Translations under genes and position numbers: made by a program
NCBI GenBank assembly: GCA_046352935.1
Contig: JAXMGR010000018.1
Span: 1-64,000 of the forward strand
Reading direction: 5' to 3'
From: CAYWMY01 sp046352935
Lineage (GTDB): Bacteria > Pseudomonadota > Gammaproteobacteria > Steroidobacterales > Steroidobacteraceae
DNA: 64,000 nt
The notes under the pieces: generated by a model
Seen by the model: only the letters and a program-made list of their open reading frames with translations
Database searches by the model: none
Told to the model about the DNA's origin: nothing
Shown: piece after piece, positions 16,495-25,225 of the stretch
Position numbering within the stretch: position 1 is the stretch's first letter
How the letters are laid out: each line of letters opens with the position of its first letter

Positions 16495-18606
16495 ATGAGC
16501 CAGATGATCGACCGCGCCGGACTCCAGGTTGCCGACACCCTCGTGCGTTTCCTCGAGACCCGCGCGCTGCCCGGAACGGGCGTCGCGCCCGATGCGCTGT
16601 GGCGCGGCATGGCCGGCATCTACGCGCGCTTCGCCGCGGAGAACCGCGCACTGCTCGCGAAACGCGACGAACTGCAGGCGAGAATCGACGCCTGGCACGA
16701 GGCCCGCCGCGGCCGGCCGCTGGCGCAGACCGAGTACCAGGCGTTCCTGCGCGGGATCGGCTACCTCGTCGACGAACCCGCTCCGTTCAGCGTCTCGACC
16801 GCGAACGTCGACGACGAGATCACGACGCTCGCCGGCCCGCAGCTCGTCGTCCCGGTGCTGAACGCGCGCTTCGTGCTGAACGCGGCGAATGCGCGCTGGG
16901 GCAGCCTCTACGACGCGTTCTACGGCACCGACGCGCTGCCGGGCAAGGCGCAGGGCAAGGGCTACGACCCGGTGCGTGGTGCGCAGGTGATCGCGCGCGC
17001 GAAGGCCTTTCTCGACGAGTCCTTCCCGCTCGCTTCAGGCTCGTGGACGGCCTACAGCGGCGGCGAGCCGCCGCTCCGGGACCGCTCGCAGCTCGCGGGC
17101 CGCCGCGGCGACAACTGGCTGCTGCGCCACCACGGCCTGCACGTCGAACTGGTCATCGATCGCCGGCACCCGGTGGGCAAGGACGATCCCGCCGGCATCG
17201 CCGATGTCGTGCTCGAGGCCGCGCTCACGACCATCATCGACTTCGAGGACTCGATTGCGGCTGTCGATGCCACGGACAAGGTCGAGGCCTACGGCAACTG
17301 GCTCGGCCTGATGCGCGGCGATCTCGAGGCGACCTTCGACAAGGGCGGCCGCACGATGACGCGCGCGCTGGAGCCGGACCGCACGTACACGGCGCCGGAC
17401 GGTTCGACGTTCGCGCTGCCGGGCCGCAGCCTGCTGTTCGTGCGCAACGTGGGCCACCTGATGACGACGCCCGCGGTGCGGCTGCCGGACGGCAGCGAGG
17501 CACCCGAAGGCATCCTCGATGCGATCGTCACGAGCCTGATCGCGATGCACGACCTGAAGCGCCAGGGCCGCTGCGTCAACAGCCGCGCGGGCTCGGTGTA
17601 CATCGTCAAGCCGAAGATGCACGGCCCCGCGGAGGCCGATTTCACGAACCGGCTGTTCGCGGCCGTCGAGGAGGCGCTCGGACTCGCGCGCCACACGCTC
17701 AAGGTCGGCATCATGGACGAGGAACGCCGCACCTCGGCCAACCTCGCCGCCTGCATCCATGCGCTGAAGGAGCGTGTGGTGTTCATCAACACGGGCTTCC
17801 TCGACCGCACCGGCGACGAGATCCACACCTCGATGCGCGCCGGCGCGATGATCCGCAAGGGCGACATGAAGGCCTCGGCCTGGATCAAGGCCTACGAGGA
17901 CCGCAACGTGCGCATCGGGCTCGCCTGCGGGCTCGCGGGCCACGCGCAGATCGGCAAGGGCATGTGGGCCGCGCCGGACATGATGGCGGACATGCTCGCG
18001 CAGAAGATCGGCCACCCGCGCGCGGGCGCGAGCACGGCCTGGGTGCCGAGCCCGACGGCCGCCACGCTGCACGCGCTGCACTACCACGCCGTCGACGTTG
18101 CGCAGCGCCAGCGCGAGATCGCGCACGAGGCGGCGCCGGGCCTCGACGCGCTGCTCACGGTTCCGCTCGCGCCGGACACGGACTGGACCGCGCAGCAGGT
18201 CAGCGACGAGCTCGACAACAATGCGCAGGGCATCCTGGGCTACGTCGTGCGCTGGATCGACCAGGGCGTGGGCTGCTCGAAGGTGCCCGACATCCACGAC
18301 GTGGGCCTGATGGAGGACCGCGCGACGCTGCGCATCTCCTCGCAGCACATCGCCAACTGGCTGCTCCACGGCGTCTGCACGGCAGCGCAGGTCGACGCGG
18401 CGCTGCGGCGCATGGCCGCGAAGGTCGACGCGCAGAACGCCGGCGATCCGCTGTATCGCCCGATGGCGCCGGCGCCGGAGAAGAGCATCGCCTTCCAGGC
18501 GGCGCGCGCGCTGGTCTTCGAGGGCACGACACAGCCGAACGGCTACACGGAGCCGCTGCTGCACGCCCACCGCAGGCGCGTCAAGCAGGCGACCGGCATC
18601 GCGTAG
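16495..18606 (+). CDS. glcB: malate synthase G
   Basis: The 703-residue enzyme condenses glyoxylate with acetyl-CoA to malate in the glyoxylate or glycolate pathway. Hallmarks include the VLEAALTTIIDFEDSIAAVD segment with the Mg-binding acidic pair, NSRAGSVYIVKPKMHGP, GIMDEERRTSANL, and NTGFLDRTGDEIHTSM. The length is close to the usual 720 residues of the monomeric G isoform. The start chosen (MSQMIDRAGLQ) matches the family; the earlier in-frame ATG would add 17 Arg/Pro-rich residues. The upstream divergent LysR gene probably regulates it, and an LLM oxidoreductase gene follows after 34 bp. Confidence 0.96.
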   Translation: MSQMIDRAGLQVADTLVRFLETRALPGTGVAPDALWRGMAGIYARFAAENRALLAKRDELQARIDAWHEARRGRPLAQTEYQAFLRGIGYLVDEPAPFSVSTANVDDEITTLAGPQLVVPVLNARFVLNAANARWGSLYDAFYGTDALPGKAQGKGYDPVRGAQVIARAKAFLDESFPLASGSWTAYSGGEPPLRDRSQLAGRRGDNWLLRHHGLHVELVIDRRHPVGKDDPAGIADVVLEAALTTIIDFEDSIAAVDATDKVEAYGNWLGLMRGDLEATFDKGGRTMTRALEPDRTYTAPDGSTFALPGRSLLFVRNVGHLMTTPAVRLPDGSEAPEGILDAIVTSLIAMHDLKRQGRCVNSRAGSVYIVKPKMHGPAEADFTNRLFAAVEEALGLARHTLKVGIMDEERRTSANLAACIHALKERVVFINTGFLDRTGDEIHTSMRAGAMIRKGDMKASAWIKAYEDRNVRIGLACGLAGHAQIGKGMWAAPDMMADMLAQKIGHPRAGASTAWVPSPTAATLHALHYHAVDVAQRQREIAHEAAPGLDALLTVPLAPDTDWTAQQVSDELDNNAQGILGYVVRWIDQGVGCSKVPDIHDVGLMEDRATLRISSQHIANWLLHGVCTAAQVDAALRRMAAKVDAQNAGDPLYRPMAPAPEKSIAFQAARALVFEGTTQPNGYTEPLLHAHRRRVKQATGIA

Positions 18607-18640
18607 CCGGACGGCGGGACGCGGCGCGGAGGGAGCGGAA

Positions 18641-19633
18641 GTGAGGCTCACCTTCCGGTTCGACATGCGCCAACCCGATGCGGGTGCTTCGCGCGCGGCG
18701 CTGTACGCGGCGATGCTGGACATGTGCGCCTGGGGCGACGACCTCGGCTTCGACGAGGTCTATCTCTGCGAGCACCACGGCGCCCCGGACGGCTATCTGC
18801 CCTCTCCGATCGTGCTGGGTGCCGCCGTCGCGGCACGCACGCGGCGCATCCGGATCCACCTCACGGCGCTCGTCGTCACGCTGCACCATCCGCTTCGCAT
18901 CGCGGAAGACCTCGCGGTCCTCGACATCCTGAGCAACGGCCGCCTCACGGTCACGGCCGGCATGGGCTACCGCCCGCACGAGTTCGCGATGATGGGCGTG
19001 GACATGCGCCACAAGCTCCGGATCTTCCTCGACACGCTGGAAGTCCTGCGGAACGCCTGGACCGGCGGACCGTTCGAGTACGAGGGTCGCACGGTGCGCG
19101 TGACACCGAAGCCCGTGCAGCCCGGCGGACCGCCGCTCCTGATGGGCGGCTCGTCAGCGGCAGCGGCCGAGCGCGCGGCCCGCATGGGCTTCGGGTTCAA
19201 GCCCGGCTTCCCGCCGCATTACGAGATTTACCGGGAAGCGCTGCGCCGGCTCGGCCGGCCGGTGCCGCCGCCCTACCCGGACCAGCAGCCCGTGTTCCTG
19301 CACGTCACCGAGGACCCGGAGCGCGACTGGCCGGTCGTGGGTCCGCATGCCCTGTACACGGCGAGGTCCTACGCCGAGTGGAGCACCGAGCGCGACGGCG
19401 GCACGACGCTCTTCAGCCACGCGATCCGGAACCTGGCCGACGCACGGCACCACCCGATGTTCCAGGTCGTGACGCCCGCGCAGTGTGCCGACTTCGCGCG
19501 CGCGCTCGGGCCGGACGGCGAACTGGTCTTCACGCCGCTCATCGGCGGCCTGGACCCCGGCATCGCCTGGCGGAGCCTGCGGCTCTTCGAGCGCGAAGTG
19601 CTGCCCCGGTTGCGCGCGGACGGGCTCAGGTGA
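18641..19633 (+). CDS. LLM class flavin-dependent oxidoreductase
   Basis: The 330-residue protein has the luciferase-like monooxygenase barrel: an early GFDEVYLCEHHGAPDG motif, VTLHHPLRIAEDLAVLDILSNGR, then the GMGYRPHEF and PPLLMGGSS signatures. Members use reduced FMN (or F420) to oxidise small organic molecules. The GTG start has GGGAGCGGAA upstream. It lies 34 bp after glcB and may be co-transcribed. The substrate cannot be deduced. Confidence 0.9.
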   Translation: MRLTFRFDMRQPDAGASRAALYAAMLDMCAWGDDLGFDEVYLCEHHGAPDGYLPSPIVLGAAVAARTRRIRIHLTALVVTLHHPLRIAEDLAVLDILSNGRLTVTAGMGYRPHEFAMMGVDMRHKLRIFLDTLEVLRNAWTGGPFEYEGRTVRVTPKPVQPGGPPLLMGGSSAAAAERAARMGFGFKPGFPPHYEIYREALRRLGRPVPPPYPDQQPVFLHVTEDPERDWPVVGPHALYTARSYAEWSTERDGGTTLFSHAIRNLADARHHPMFQVVTPAQCADFARALGPDGELVFTPLIGGLDPGIAWRSLRLFEREVLPRLRADGLR

Positions 19634-19672
19634 CAACGGCTGCGTGCCGGCGTCACCCCGCCCGCGCCCGGC

Positions 19673-20014
19673 TCAGCGCGGCTCCAGCAGGTGCCAGATC
19701 ACGATGCCGAGCGCCGGCAGCTCGCTCTCGACCATGTTCCAGAGATGCTGGTCGTCGGTGCCGTCGTAGTGCTCGCCGAGCGTTCGGCCCAGTTCGACGA
19801 AAGCATCCAGGTGCGGCAGCGCCGTGGCCGTGGCCGGATCCTCGCGCGCGATCCGCGCGAGGACCTGGCCCATGACCTGGAACTGGCGCTCCACGGCCGA
19901 CTTCAGCAGGTCGTCCGCGACATAGTCCTCGAAGCTCGCATCGCCCGTGAACGCGCCGATGAGCGTCACGACGCGCAGCGCGTCCTCGAGGTGTTCGCGG
20001 GTGCCGTCCTGCAT
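19673..20014 (-). CDS. orphan HepT-like (DUF86) protein
   Basis: The 113-residue helical protein matches the DUF86/HepT fold: IGAFTGDASFEDYVADDLLKSAVERQ resembles the HepT N-terminal pattern, and the C-terminus keeps the W-x3-x-ELP segment. HepT toxins are HEPN RNases with an R-X4-6-H-X-Y motif, neutralised by AMP transfer from a linked MNT nucleotidyltransferase. Here the motif reads Arg77-X4-His82-Tyr83, with the spacer residue before Tyr missing. No MNT gene lies beside it: the gene upstream on the same strand encodes an FMN-type oxidase-fold protein. It may be a solitary or decayed toxin, or a domesticated HEPN protein. Confidence 0.7.
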   Translation of the reverse strand: MQDGTREHLEDALRVVTLIGAFTGDASFEDYVADDLLKSAVERQFQVMGQVLARIAREDPATATALPHLDAFVELGRTLGEHYDGTDDQHLWNMVESELPALGIVIWHLLEPR

Positions 20015-20096
20015 GCGGTTACTCTACCGGAGGGCCGCAGCCCGACAAGCCCCGGCCCTGTCCCGCCGGTGGCGCGCGGCGGACGGCGGACGCCGC

Positions 20097-20627
20097 TCAG
20101 CCGGCCCCGCTGCCGGTTGCGGTCGCCTTCGCCATCTTGTCGCCATCGAACAGGATCTTCATCTCCGGCGTGAATTCCAGGATCACGCGCTCCGGCGTGT
20201 CGAGGGACTTGACGAACTGCTCGGGGACGAGTCCGCGGTTGAAGTCGCCCGCGCGCTTCGCCTCCGCCGGCGCCACCATGGCGTACGCGAGGGCCGGATA
20301 GAACCAGGCCTTCAATGCCGGGTCGTTGTCGTGGATCTTCGTGCGGCCCTTGTAGGTGACGGTCTTGCCGCCGCCCATCGGCGTGCCGACCGAGGAAATC
20401 ACGACCGACGAGCGCGCGTCGCGCCGGATGGCCGGCACCCGCTGGCGGTGCCGCGCGGCGGTGAGCCAGATGCGACCATCCTTCCAGACGTAGCACATGA
20501 TCACGCCGAGCGGGTGTCCATCCTTCGTGGACCAGATGAACGTGCACTCGTGCTGGGTCTCGAGGAGCTCCTGTTCGCGCTCCGGATCCAGCCTGTACTG
20601 CGTGACGTCGTCGTAGTTGTCCGTCAT
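20097..20627 (-). CDS. pyridoxamine 5'-phosphate oxidase family protein
   Basis: The 176-residue flavin-binding split-barrel protein starts MTDNYDDVTQYRLDPEREQELLETQHECTF. It carries strands typical of the F420/FMN-dependent PPOX family (STKDGHPLGVIMCYVWKDGRIWLT, RRDARSSVVISSVGTP). The ATG has a GGGGGGA ribosome site. The frame extends far upstream without a stop, but that stretch is antisense to the prepilin gene and is rejected. Such proteins reduce or oxidise small heterocycles or act as FMN-binding reductases. The substrate is unknown. Confidence 0.83.
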   Translation of the reverse strand: MTDNYDDVTQYRLDPEREQELLETQHECTFIWSTKDGHPLGVIMCYVWKDGRIWLTAARHRQRVPAIRRDARSSVVISSVGTPMGGGKTVTYKGRTKIHDNDPALKAWFYPALAYAMVAPAEAKRAGDFNRGLVPEQFVKSLDTPERVILEFTPEMKILFDGDKMAKATATGSGAG

Positions 20628-20828
20628 CGTCGATCCCCCCGATTCCAGCCAGCCGTCTCTCGCGGCCCGTTTTCCCTGTACGGCGACCCGCCGGACCACC
20701 GCGCGGATATCGCCGGACGCAACGTTAGCACGTGGCCCGGCCGCGTGGCCGCCCGCGCTCAAGTCCTGGCACCCGCGGTCGATCATTCCGGACATCCGTT
20801 CCTGCCTCTTCGTGTGTCCGGAGTTCCC

Positions 20829-21296
20829 ATGCCTCGTCCCCATCCTCGGAGTGCGGGCTTCACGCTCGTCGAACTCGTCGTCGTGATCGTCATCCTCGGC
20901 GTACTGGCGGCCTTCGCCGTGCCGCGGTTCCTCGCGCTGTCCGATGAGGCGGAGCGGGCCACGATCGACTCCTTCGTGGGCACGCTGAAGAGCGCGCGCA
21001 CGCTGGCCTACGCGGATTTCATGGCAGCCCAGCAGCTGCCCGCCGGGTACACGGGCCCGCAGAGCTTCACGCTCTGGAACCTCGTGCGCTGCGACACCGG
21101 CGAACCCGAGGTGCGCACGCCGGGACAGCCCGGGGGGCACTACGCCGGCCTGAACACGCTGCGCGGCTCGCTGTTCCGGGACCGGGACGAGAACGCCTGC
21201 AGCGGCAACACCATCACGTTCACGACGAAATCGGGTCGCGTCATCACCATCACGGGCACGAACGGGCTCAGCTGGAGCGCGGCGCCGGCCTATTGA
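20829..21296 (+). CDS. type IV prepilin-like / pseudopilin protein
   Basis: The 155-residue protein has a short basic leader and the prepilin peptidase site Gly-Phe followed by TLVELVVVIVILGVLAAFAVPRFL. It has Phe at +1 and Glu at +5, so it is processed and assembled through its N-terminal helix. The remaining ~125 residues form a small globular domain with two Cys (about residues 99 and 130) that could be disulfide-bonded. GGAG lies five bases upstream of the ATG. It overlaps the next gene (TTGA). No other pilus or type II secretion genes are nearby, so the machine it serves is encoded elsewhere. Confidence 0.85.
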   Translation: MPRPHPRSAGFTLVELVVVIVILGVLAAFAVPRFLALSDEAERATIDSFVGTLKSARTLAYADFMAAQQLPAGYTGPQSFTLWNLVRCDTGEPEVRTPGQPGGHYAGLNTLRGSLFRDRDENACSGNTITFTTKSGRVITITGTNGLSWSAAPAY

Positions 21297-22741
21297 GCAG
21301 CATCGCCTTGCGGCGCACGGGCGCACTGATCGCGCTGATCCTGGCCGCCGCGGCGGCGTCCTCGCCCACAGGCCGGGTGCTCGCGAAGGCGATCGCCGAT
21401 CCCCTCATCCACTCGACCTCGGCCGGCGCCGCGCTGTTCGCGCTGCTGTTCGTCGCCGCGAGCCTCGCCGCCCCCGGCCTGCGGGACCGCACGGGAGGAC
21501 CGCCGTCCGGGCGGCACGCCGGCATGCTCTTCGTCGCCGCGCTCGTCGCCGGCAACGCGGCCAATGTCGCGGGCCATCTGGCGGCGCTCGAAACCCTCGA
21601 TCTGCCGCCGCGGGTCGCGCTCTACGTCTGGAGCGGCGACGAGAACACCTATTCGTATCTCTTCCACAGCCACGCCGGCAAGGCGGCGCTCACGGCGCTG
21701 CTCGGGCCCCTCGCGACGCCGCTCGGGTTCGACGTCGGGCAGGCCTGGGCCGGACTGCTGCCGGCCTGGGTGGGATGGGTCACGGGCGCGGCACTCGTCA
21801 CCGCGCTCGGTGCGTACCTGCGGCTGCTGCCCGGCGTGGTCGCGCGCGCCGGCGGCAGCCGCTGGATCGCCGTGCTGTTCGCGCTCGCGACACTGAACGC
21901 CGTCAAGACCATCGTCGACGGCGGCCTGCTCACCTACCGCTGCGCGCCCGCGCTGTTCATCGCCGCCGCACTCGCACTGAACGACGGGCCGGCGTCCCTC
22001 CGGCGTCGTGCGCCCGGGCTCGTGGCCGCATTCATCGCGCTGGTCGCGGTCTACGCCATCGGCTGGCGCAGCCTCGCGCCGGAAGGCTCGCGGGAGTCCC
22101 TGCACAGCTTCGTGCTGGTGATCGCCTCGCTGGCCGTGCCCGCGCTCGGCGCCTGGGCATCCGGCGCGACCCGCGGCTGGCGGCGCGTGGCCCCGGGAAT
22201 CGCGGCGCTGCTGGTCGCGCTCTTCTGGGTGCGCGACAGCGCCGCCACACTGCACGCGCTCTTCACGCCCCTGCCCGCCGGCGCGACCGCGCTGCACTTC
22301 GATCCACGGAGCCTCGCAAGCGAGCACCGCGCGATCGGCGGCCGCAGTGCCAGCGACGTCTACGCAGCGCTGGGCGAGGATCCGCTGAAACCGCGCCACG
22401 TGCTGCTGCTGGGACCCGAAGCAGTGACACCGGCACCGCGCTTCCCGCTGCTCGTGATCGCCCGGGGTGAGGGTCCGCACCGCGCCGTCGCGGTACCGCC
22501 CTGGGTGGTGACGCAGGGCGCGACCCCTTCGTCGCGTAGCGATGCCCGGCTCCTCGTGCTCGGGACGACACCCGGGCCGGTCGCTCGCGCCTTCTCGGTC
22601 GAGCCCTTCCTGCAGCAGAACAACTACTACGTGCTGCTGCACGGCCTCGCGGCCGAGCTGCGTGCCGCGGGTCTCCGGAGCTTCGTGTTCGTGCCGCTGC
22701 GCGACGCCGCCGATCTCGCGGCGCTGCGCCCGGGCGCCTAG
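21293..22741 (+). CDS. multi-pass membrane protein of unknown function coupled to a prepilin
   Basis: The 482-residue protein starts at a TTG that overlaps the prepilin stop (TTGA), implying coupled translation. About eight to ten hydrophobic segments fill residues 8–320. A soluble C-terminal ~150-residue domain follows (LLLGPEAVTPAPRFPLLVIARGEGPH, LLVLGTTPGPVARAFSVEPFL, NNYYVLLHG). I do not recognise a family. The arrangement suggests a membrane partner or dedicated modifier of the prepilin. The next gene is convergent, with a perfect hairpin between them. Confidence 0.65.
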   Translation: MSSIALRRTGALIALILAAAAASSPTGRVLAKAIADPLIHSTSAGAALFALLFVAASLAAPGLRDRTGGPPSGRHAGMLFVAALVAGNAANVAGHLAALETLDLPPRVALYVWSGDENTYSYLFHSHAGKAALTALLGPLATPLGFDVGQAWAGLLPAWVGWVTGAALVTALGAYLRLLPGVVARAGGSRWIAVLFALATLNAVKTIVDGGLLTYRCAPALFIAAALALNDGPASLRRRAPGLVAAFIALVAVYAIGWRSLAPEGSRESLHSFVLVIASLAVPALGAWASGATRGWRRVAPGIAALLVALFWVRDSAATLHALFTPLPAGATALHFDPRSLASEHRAIGGRSASDVYAALGEDPLKPRHVLLLGPEAVTPAPRFPLLVIARGEGPHRAVAVPPWVVTQGATPSSRSDARLLVLGTTPGPVARAFSVEPFLQQNNYYVLLHGLAAELRAAGLRSFVFVPLRDAADLAALRPGA

Positions 22742-22781
22742 GAGCCTGTCCGGGCATTGCGGCGTGCGGCATCACCGTCCG

Positions 22782-22803
22782 CGACAGGACGCCGATCCTG
22801 TCG
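22782..22803. terminator. perfect 8-bp hairpin between convergent genes
   Basis: CGACAGGA (22782–22789) pairs with TCCTGTCG (22796–22803) around a six-base loop in the 106-bp gap between the membrane protein gene and the HAF-repeat gene. No strong T-run follows. Convergent placement makes it a probable bidirectional terminator. Confidence 0.55.
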
Positions 22804-22847
22804 TGCCGCGAGCATCGAATTCCCCTACGGCGCCCGCATATGAGGCT

Positions 22848-24041
22848 TCAGCGAGGCTTCAGCAGATATGTGCGCTTGAGATTCGGCAAGAGGCGCAGGT
22901 GACCGTTTGCCAGGATCCATCCCTTGTCGGTAATCGCAACTGCTTCTTCGAGCTTGATGAGAAGTCGCAGACTGATGGGATAGATGTGCCGATTCAGATC
23001 GATCATGGTCCCTCCATCACGGCCGGCGCCCGCACTCCACAGGAACGCCCTCCAATCCCCGGAACACGAACGGCGGGAATAACCCACGACTTGCCCCGAC
23101 GAATTGATGCCGAGCCCCCCACTGAGATCTCCACATTGGGAATCCCCGCCGAGACTGCCGAGATCCAGTGTCGCGCCCGCACTGTATCGAAACGCGTGCC
23201 GCCTCCCCCCCGGTTCCATCCACCCAGTCACCTGCCCGGATGCGTTGATATCGAGACCAACACTGGCGTGTTCGATCTGGCCACCGATATCTGCCATGGA
23301 GCCGTTGCTGTACAGGAACGCATCATCAAAGGTATCGGAATATCCAGTCACCTGATTCGAGCCATTGATGGCCGTGCCGCCGCTCAGGCAACAATCTCCA
23401 CCCGTTCCCAGGTCCATCCAGCCCAGGGCGGGCTTGTAGAGCAATGCGTGGTCTGAATTGCTCGCGCCGATGTCCGGGAAGAGCGCCTGACCTGTGATCC
23501 AACCGGCATCGTTGATATCCCGCACCCGGACCCGCGAGATGCCATTGGAAGCAGCATCGACGCTGAGGTCCGCCATCGAGCCATTGCTGTACAGGAACGC
23601 GTGCTCGACATCGGCGGGAATCTCATTGCAGCAGTCAAAGCCCGGTGGATTCAGGGGAGGATTGGTGCCAGCAACGGCAGACCAGCCGATGATCTGGCCG
23701 GATGCATTGATGGCCACCCCGCCGCTCGCACACAACGCGCAGCCGGCACCACCCAGCGTCCCAAGATCGACAGTAGTGCCGTTGCCGTACCGGAACGCGT
23801 GGGGGACCCAGATATCCCCGAGCCTGGTTGACCGCCGGATGTAGGAGGTGCCGGTCACCTGTCCCGCTTCGTTCAAGTCGTAACCGACGATGCTCCCGCC
23901 CGGATCCAGCGCCCGGATGAACAAGACCTCGTACTGCTGCGAGTTCGCTCGCGCTGGCAGGAGGCCCAATGCCATCAACGTGCACAGAACGAAGAACGCA
24001 TTCCCGAGCCTTGAGCCGATCCGTGCGTAAGTCCTGTTCAT
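22848..24041 (-). CDS. exported HAF-repeat protein
   Basis: The 397-residue protein has a Sec signal (basic start, hydrophobic core, then LLPARANSQQ). About six repeats of roughly 45–55 residues follow, containing HAFxYxNG-type cores (HAFRYGNG, HAFLYSNG, HALLYKPA, DAFLYSNG, HAFRYSAG, RAFLWSAG) alternating with DLGTLGG and INxSGQVTGW. This is the HAF extracellular-repeat family, predicted to form a beta-propeller; its function is unknown. The start is set by GGGAGG before the ATG. Base composition is clearly lower in GC than the neighbours, suggesting transfer. It is divergent from an AraC regulator of similar composition. Confidence 0.85.
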   Translation of the reverse strand: MNRTYARIGSRLGNAFFVLCTLMALGLLPARANSQQYEVLFIRALDPGGSIVGYDLNEAGQVTGTSYIRRSTRLGDIWVPHAFRYGNGTTVDLGTLGGAGCALCASGGVAINASGQIIGWSAVAGTNPPLNPPGFDCCNEIPADVEHAFLYSNGSMADLSVDAASNGISRVRVRDINDAGWITGQALFPDIGASNSDHALLYKPALGWMDLGTGGDCCLSGGTAINGSNQVTGYSDTFDDAFLYSNGSMADIGGQIEHASVGLDINASGQVTGWMEPGGRRHAFRYSAGATLDLGSLGGDSQCGDLSGGLGINSSGQVVGYSRRSCSGDWRAFLWSAGAGRDGGTMIDLNRHIYPISLRLLIKLEEAVAITDKGWILANGHLRLLPNLKRTYLLKPR

Positions 24042-24218
24042 GACAAACCTCCCTGGCGCTCGCGTCATCCGCGCGCGCATAATGACCGGCGATGCCGCCA
24101 TCGCCATAGACGAAGGAATGCGTCGAACAATGGGCATCCAGGGATGAACGTGTCCAGCTTCCAGAGTTGCACGTTTCCTGCCTGAGACTTGCAACCGTCA
24201 CCCGGGAAAGAACAGGTG

Positions 24219-25187
24219 ATGTCGATGCAGCGGCTGATCTCCACGGAATCGGTGCCTCCTGGCGACCGCCTTGCCTACTGGATGGACTTCGTCTGCGCGC
24301 AGTTGATGCGGCTCGATTGCCAGACGCTGGCCGATAGTCCGCAGAATCCCTTCTTTGGCGAGATGACCTGGCGCGAGATGGCCCGGTTGTCGGCGGTGAG
24401 AATGCGGGTGCGGGTCGACGGCGCCGAGATCCGGCGGACACCGGCCCATGTCGCGTGCTGCCAGAACGAACAGTACATGCTGATCGTGCAGGAGTCCGGC
24501 CAGTGCCGCGTACGCCAGCACGGCCGGGAAGCGCTGTTACGACCAGGCGACGGAGTGATCCATGCGGCAACCAGCCCGTATGCGCTTTCCTTCCGCGGCG
24601 ACTTCGAACAGACGGTGCTGGTGCTTCCCGGTGATCTGCTGGCACCGTTCGTGCGGGATCTGGATCGAGGTTGCGCCTGTGTGCTGCCGCGCGAGGCGCC
24701 GGCGACACGGTTGCTGGCTCAATTGGCGGCCATTGCCGCAGCGGTGCCGGAGCCGCTGCCACCGCATATTGCCGCCGGGGTCGGCCACCTGATCGCCGAA
24801 ACCCTGGTTGCGGCGTTGCCGGGAAACGAACGGCACGGATTGACCCAGTATCACGTCGCGCGCGCCAAGGAGACCGCCCTCGCCCGCCTGGGCGACCCCG
24901 GTCTTTCGCCAGCGAAAATCGCCGCCGTCACAGGCCTGTCGACGGCGCATCTGCATCGCCTGTTTGCTGCCTGCGGCGAGGCGGTGATGGCCTGGGTCTG
25001 GGCTCGCCGGCTCGAGGCCTGCCGGCGCGATCTCGAAGACCCATGCTACGACGGCCTTCCGGTCGCGGCGATCGGCTTTCGTTGGGGCTACAAGACCGAC
25101 GCGCATTTTTCCCGCGCGTTCAAAGTGCGCTACGGGGCCACGCCAGGGGAGTGGCGTCGAAAACAGCGCGAGGGTGGTCGCCGGTGA
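24219..25187 (+). CDS. AraC family transcriptional regulator
   Basis: The ~322-residue protein has an N-terminal ligand-sensing domain of the AraC-binding-like type (FFGEMTWREMARLSAVRMRV, VHAATSPYALSF-like segment). It ends in a two-helix-turn-helix AraC domain (LSPAKIAAVTGLSTAHLHRLFAACGEAVMAWVWARRLEACRRDL and VAAIGFRWGYKTDAHFSRAFKVRYGATPGEWRR). It is divergent from the HAF-repeat gene with 177 bp between, so it may control that gene. An ATG ten codons upstream is possible, but the chosen one follows an AGG-containing stretch. GC is somewhat lower than in the surroundings. Confidence 0.9.
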   Translation: MSMQRLISTESVPPGDRLAYWMDFVCAQLMRLDCQTLADSPQNPFFGEMTWREMARLSAVRMRVRVDGAEIRRTPAHVACCQNEQYMLIVQESGQCRVRQHGREALLRPGDGVIHAATSPYALSFRGDFEQTVLVLPGDLLAPFVRDLDRGCACVLPREAPATRLLAQLAAIAAAVPEPLPPHIAAGVGHLIAETLVAALPGNERHGLTQYHVARAKETALARLGDPGLSPAKIAAVTGLSTAHLHRLFAACGEAVMAWVWARRLEACRRDLEDPCYDGLPVAAIGFRWGYKTDAHFSRAFKVRYGATPGEWRRKQREGGRR

Positions 25188-25225
25188 ACAGGTAGGCCAG
25201 TGGCCGGATAGGTCGAGGTACGTGG

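Noticed and set aside
16437..18644. A 735-codon frame overlapping malate synthase on the same strand
   Set aside because: Malate synthase G is unambiguous in the neighbouring frame. The other frame is Arg/Gly/Ala low-complexity.
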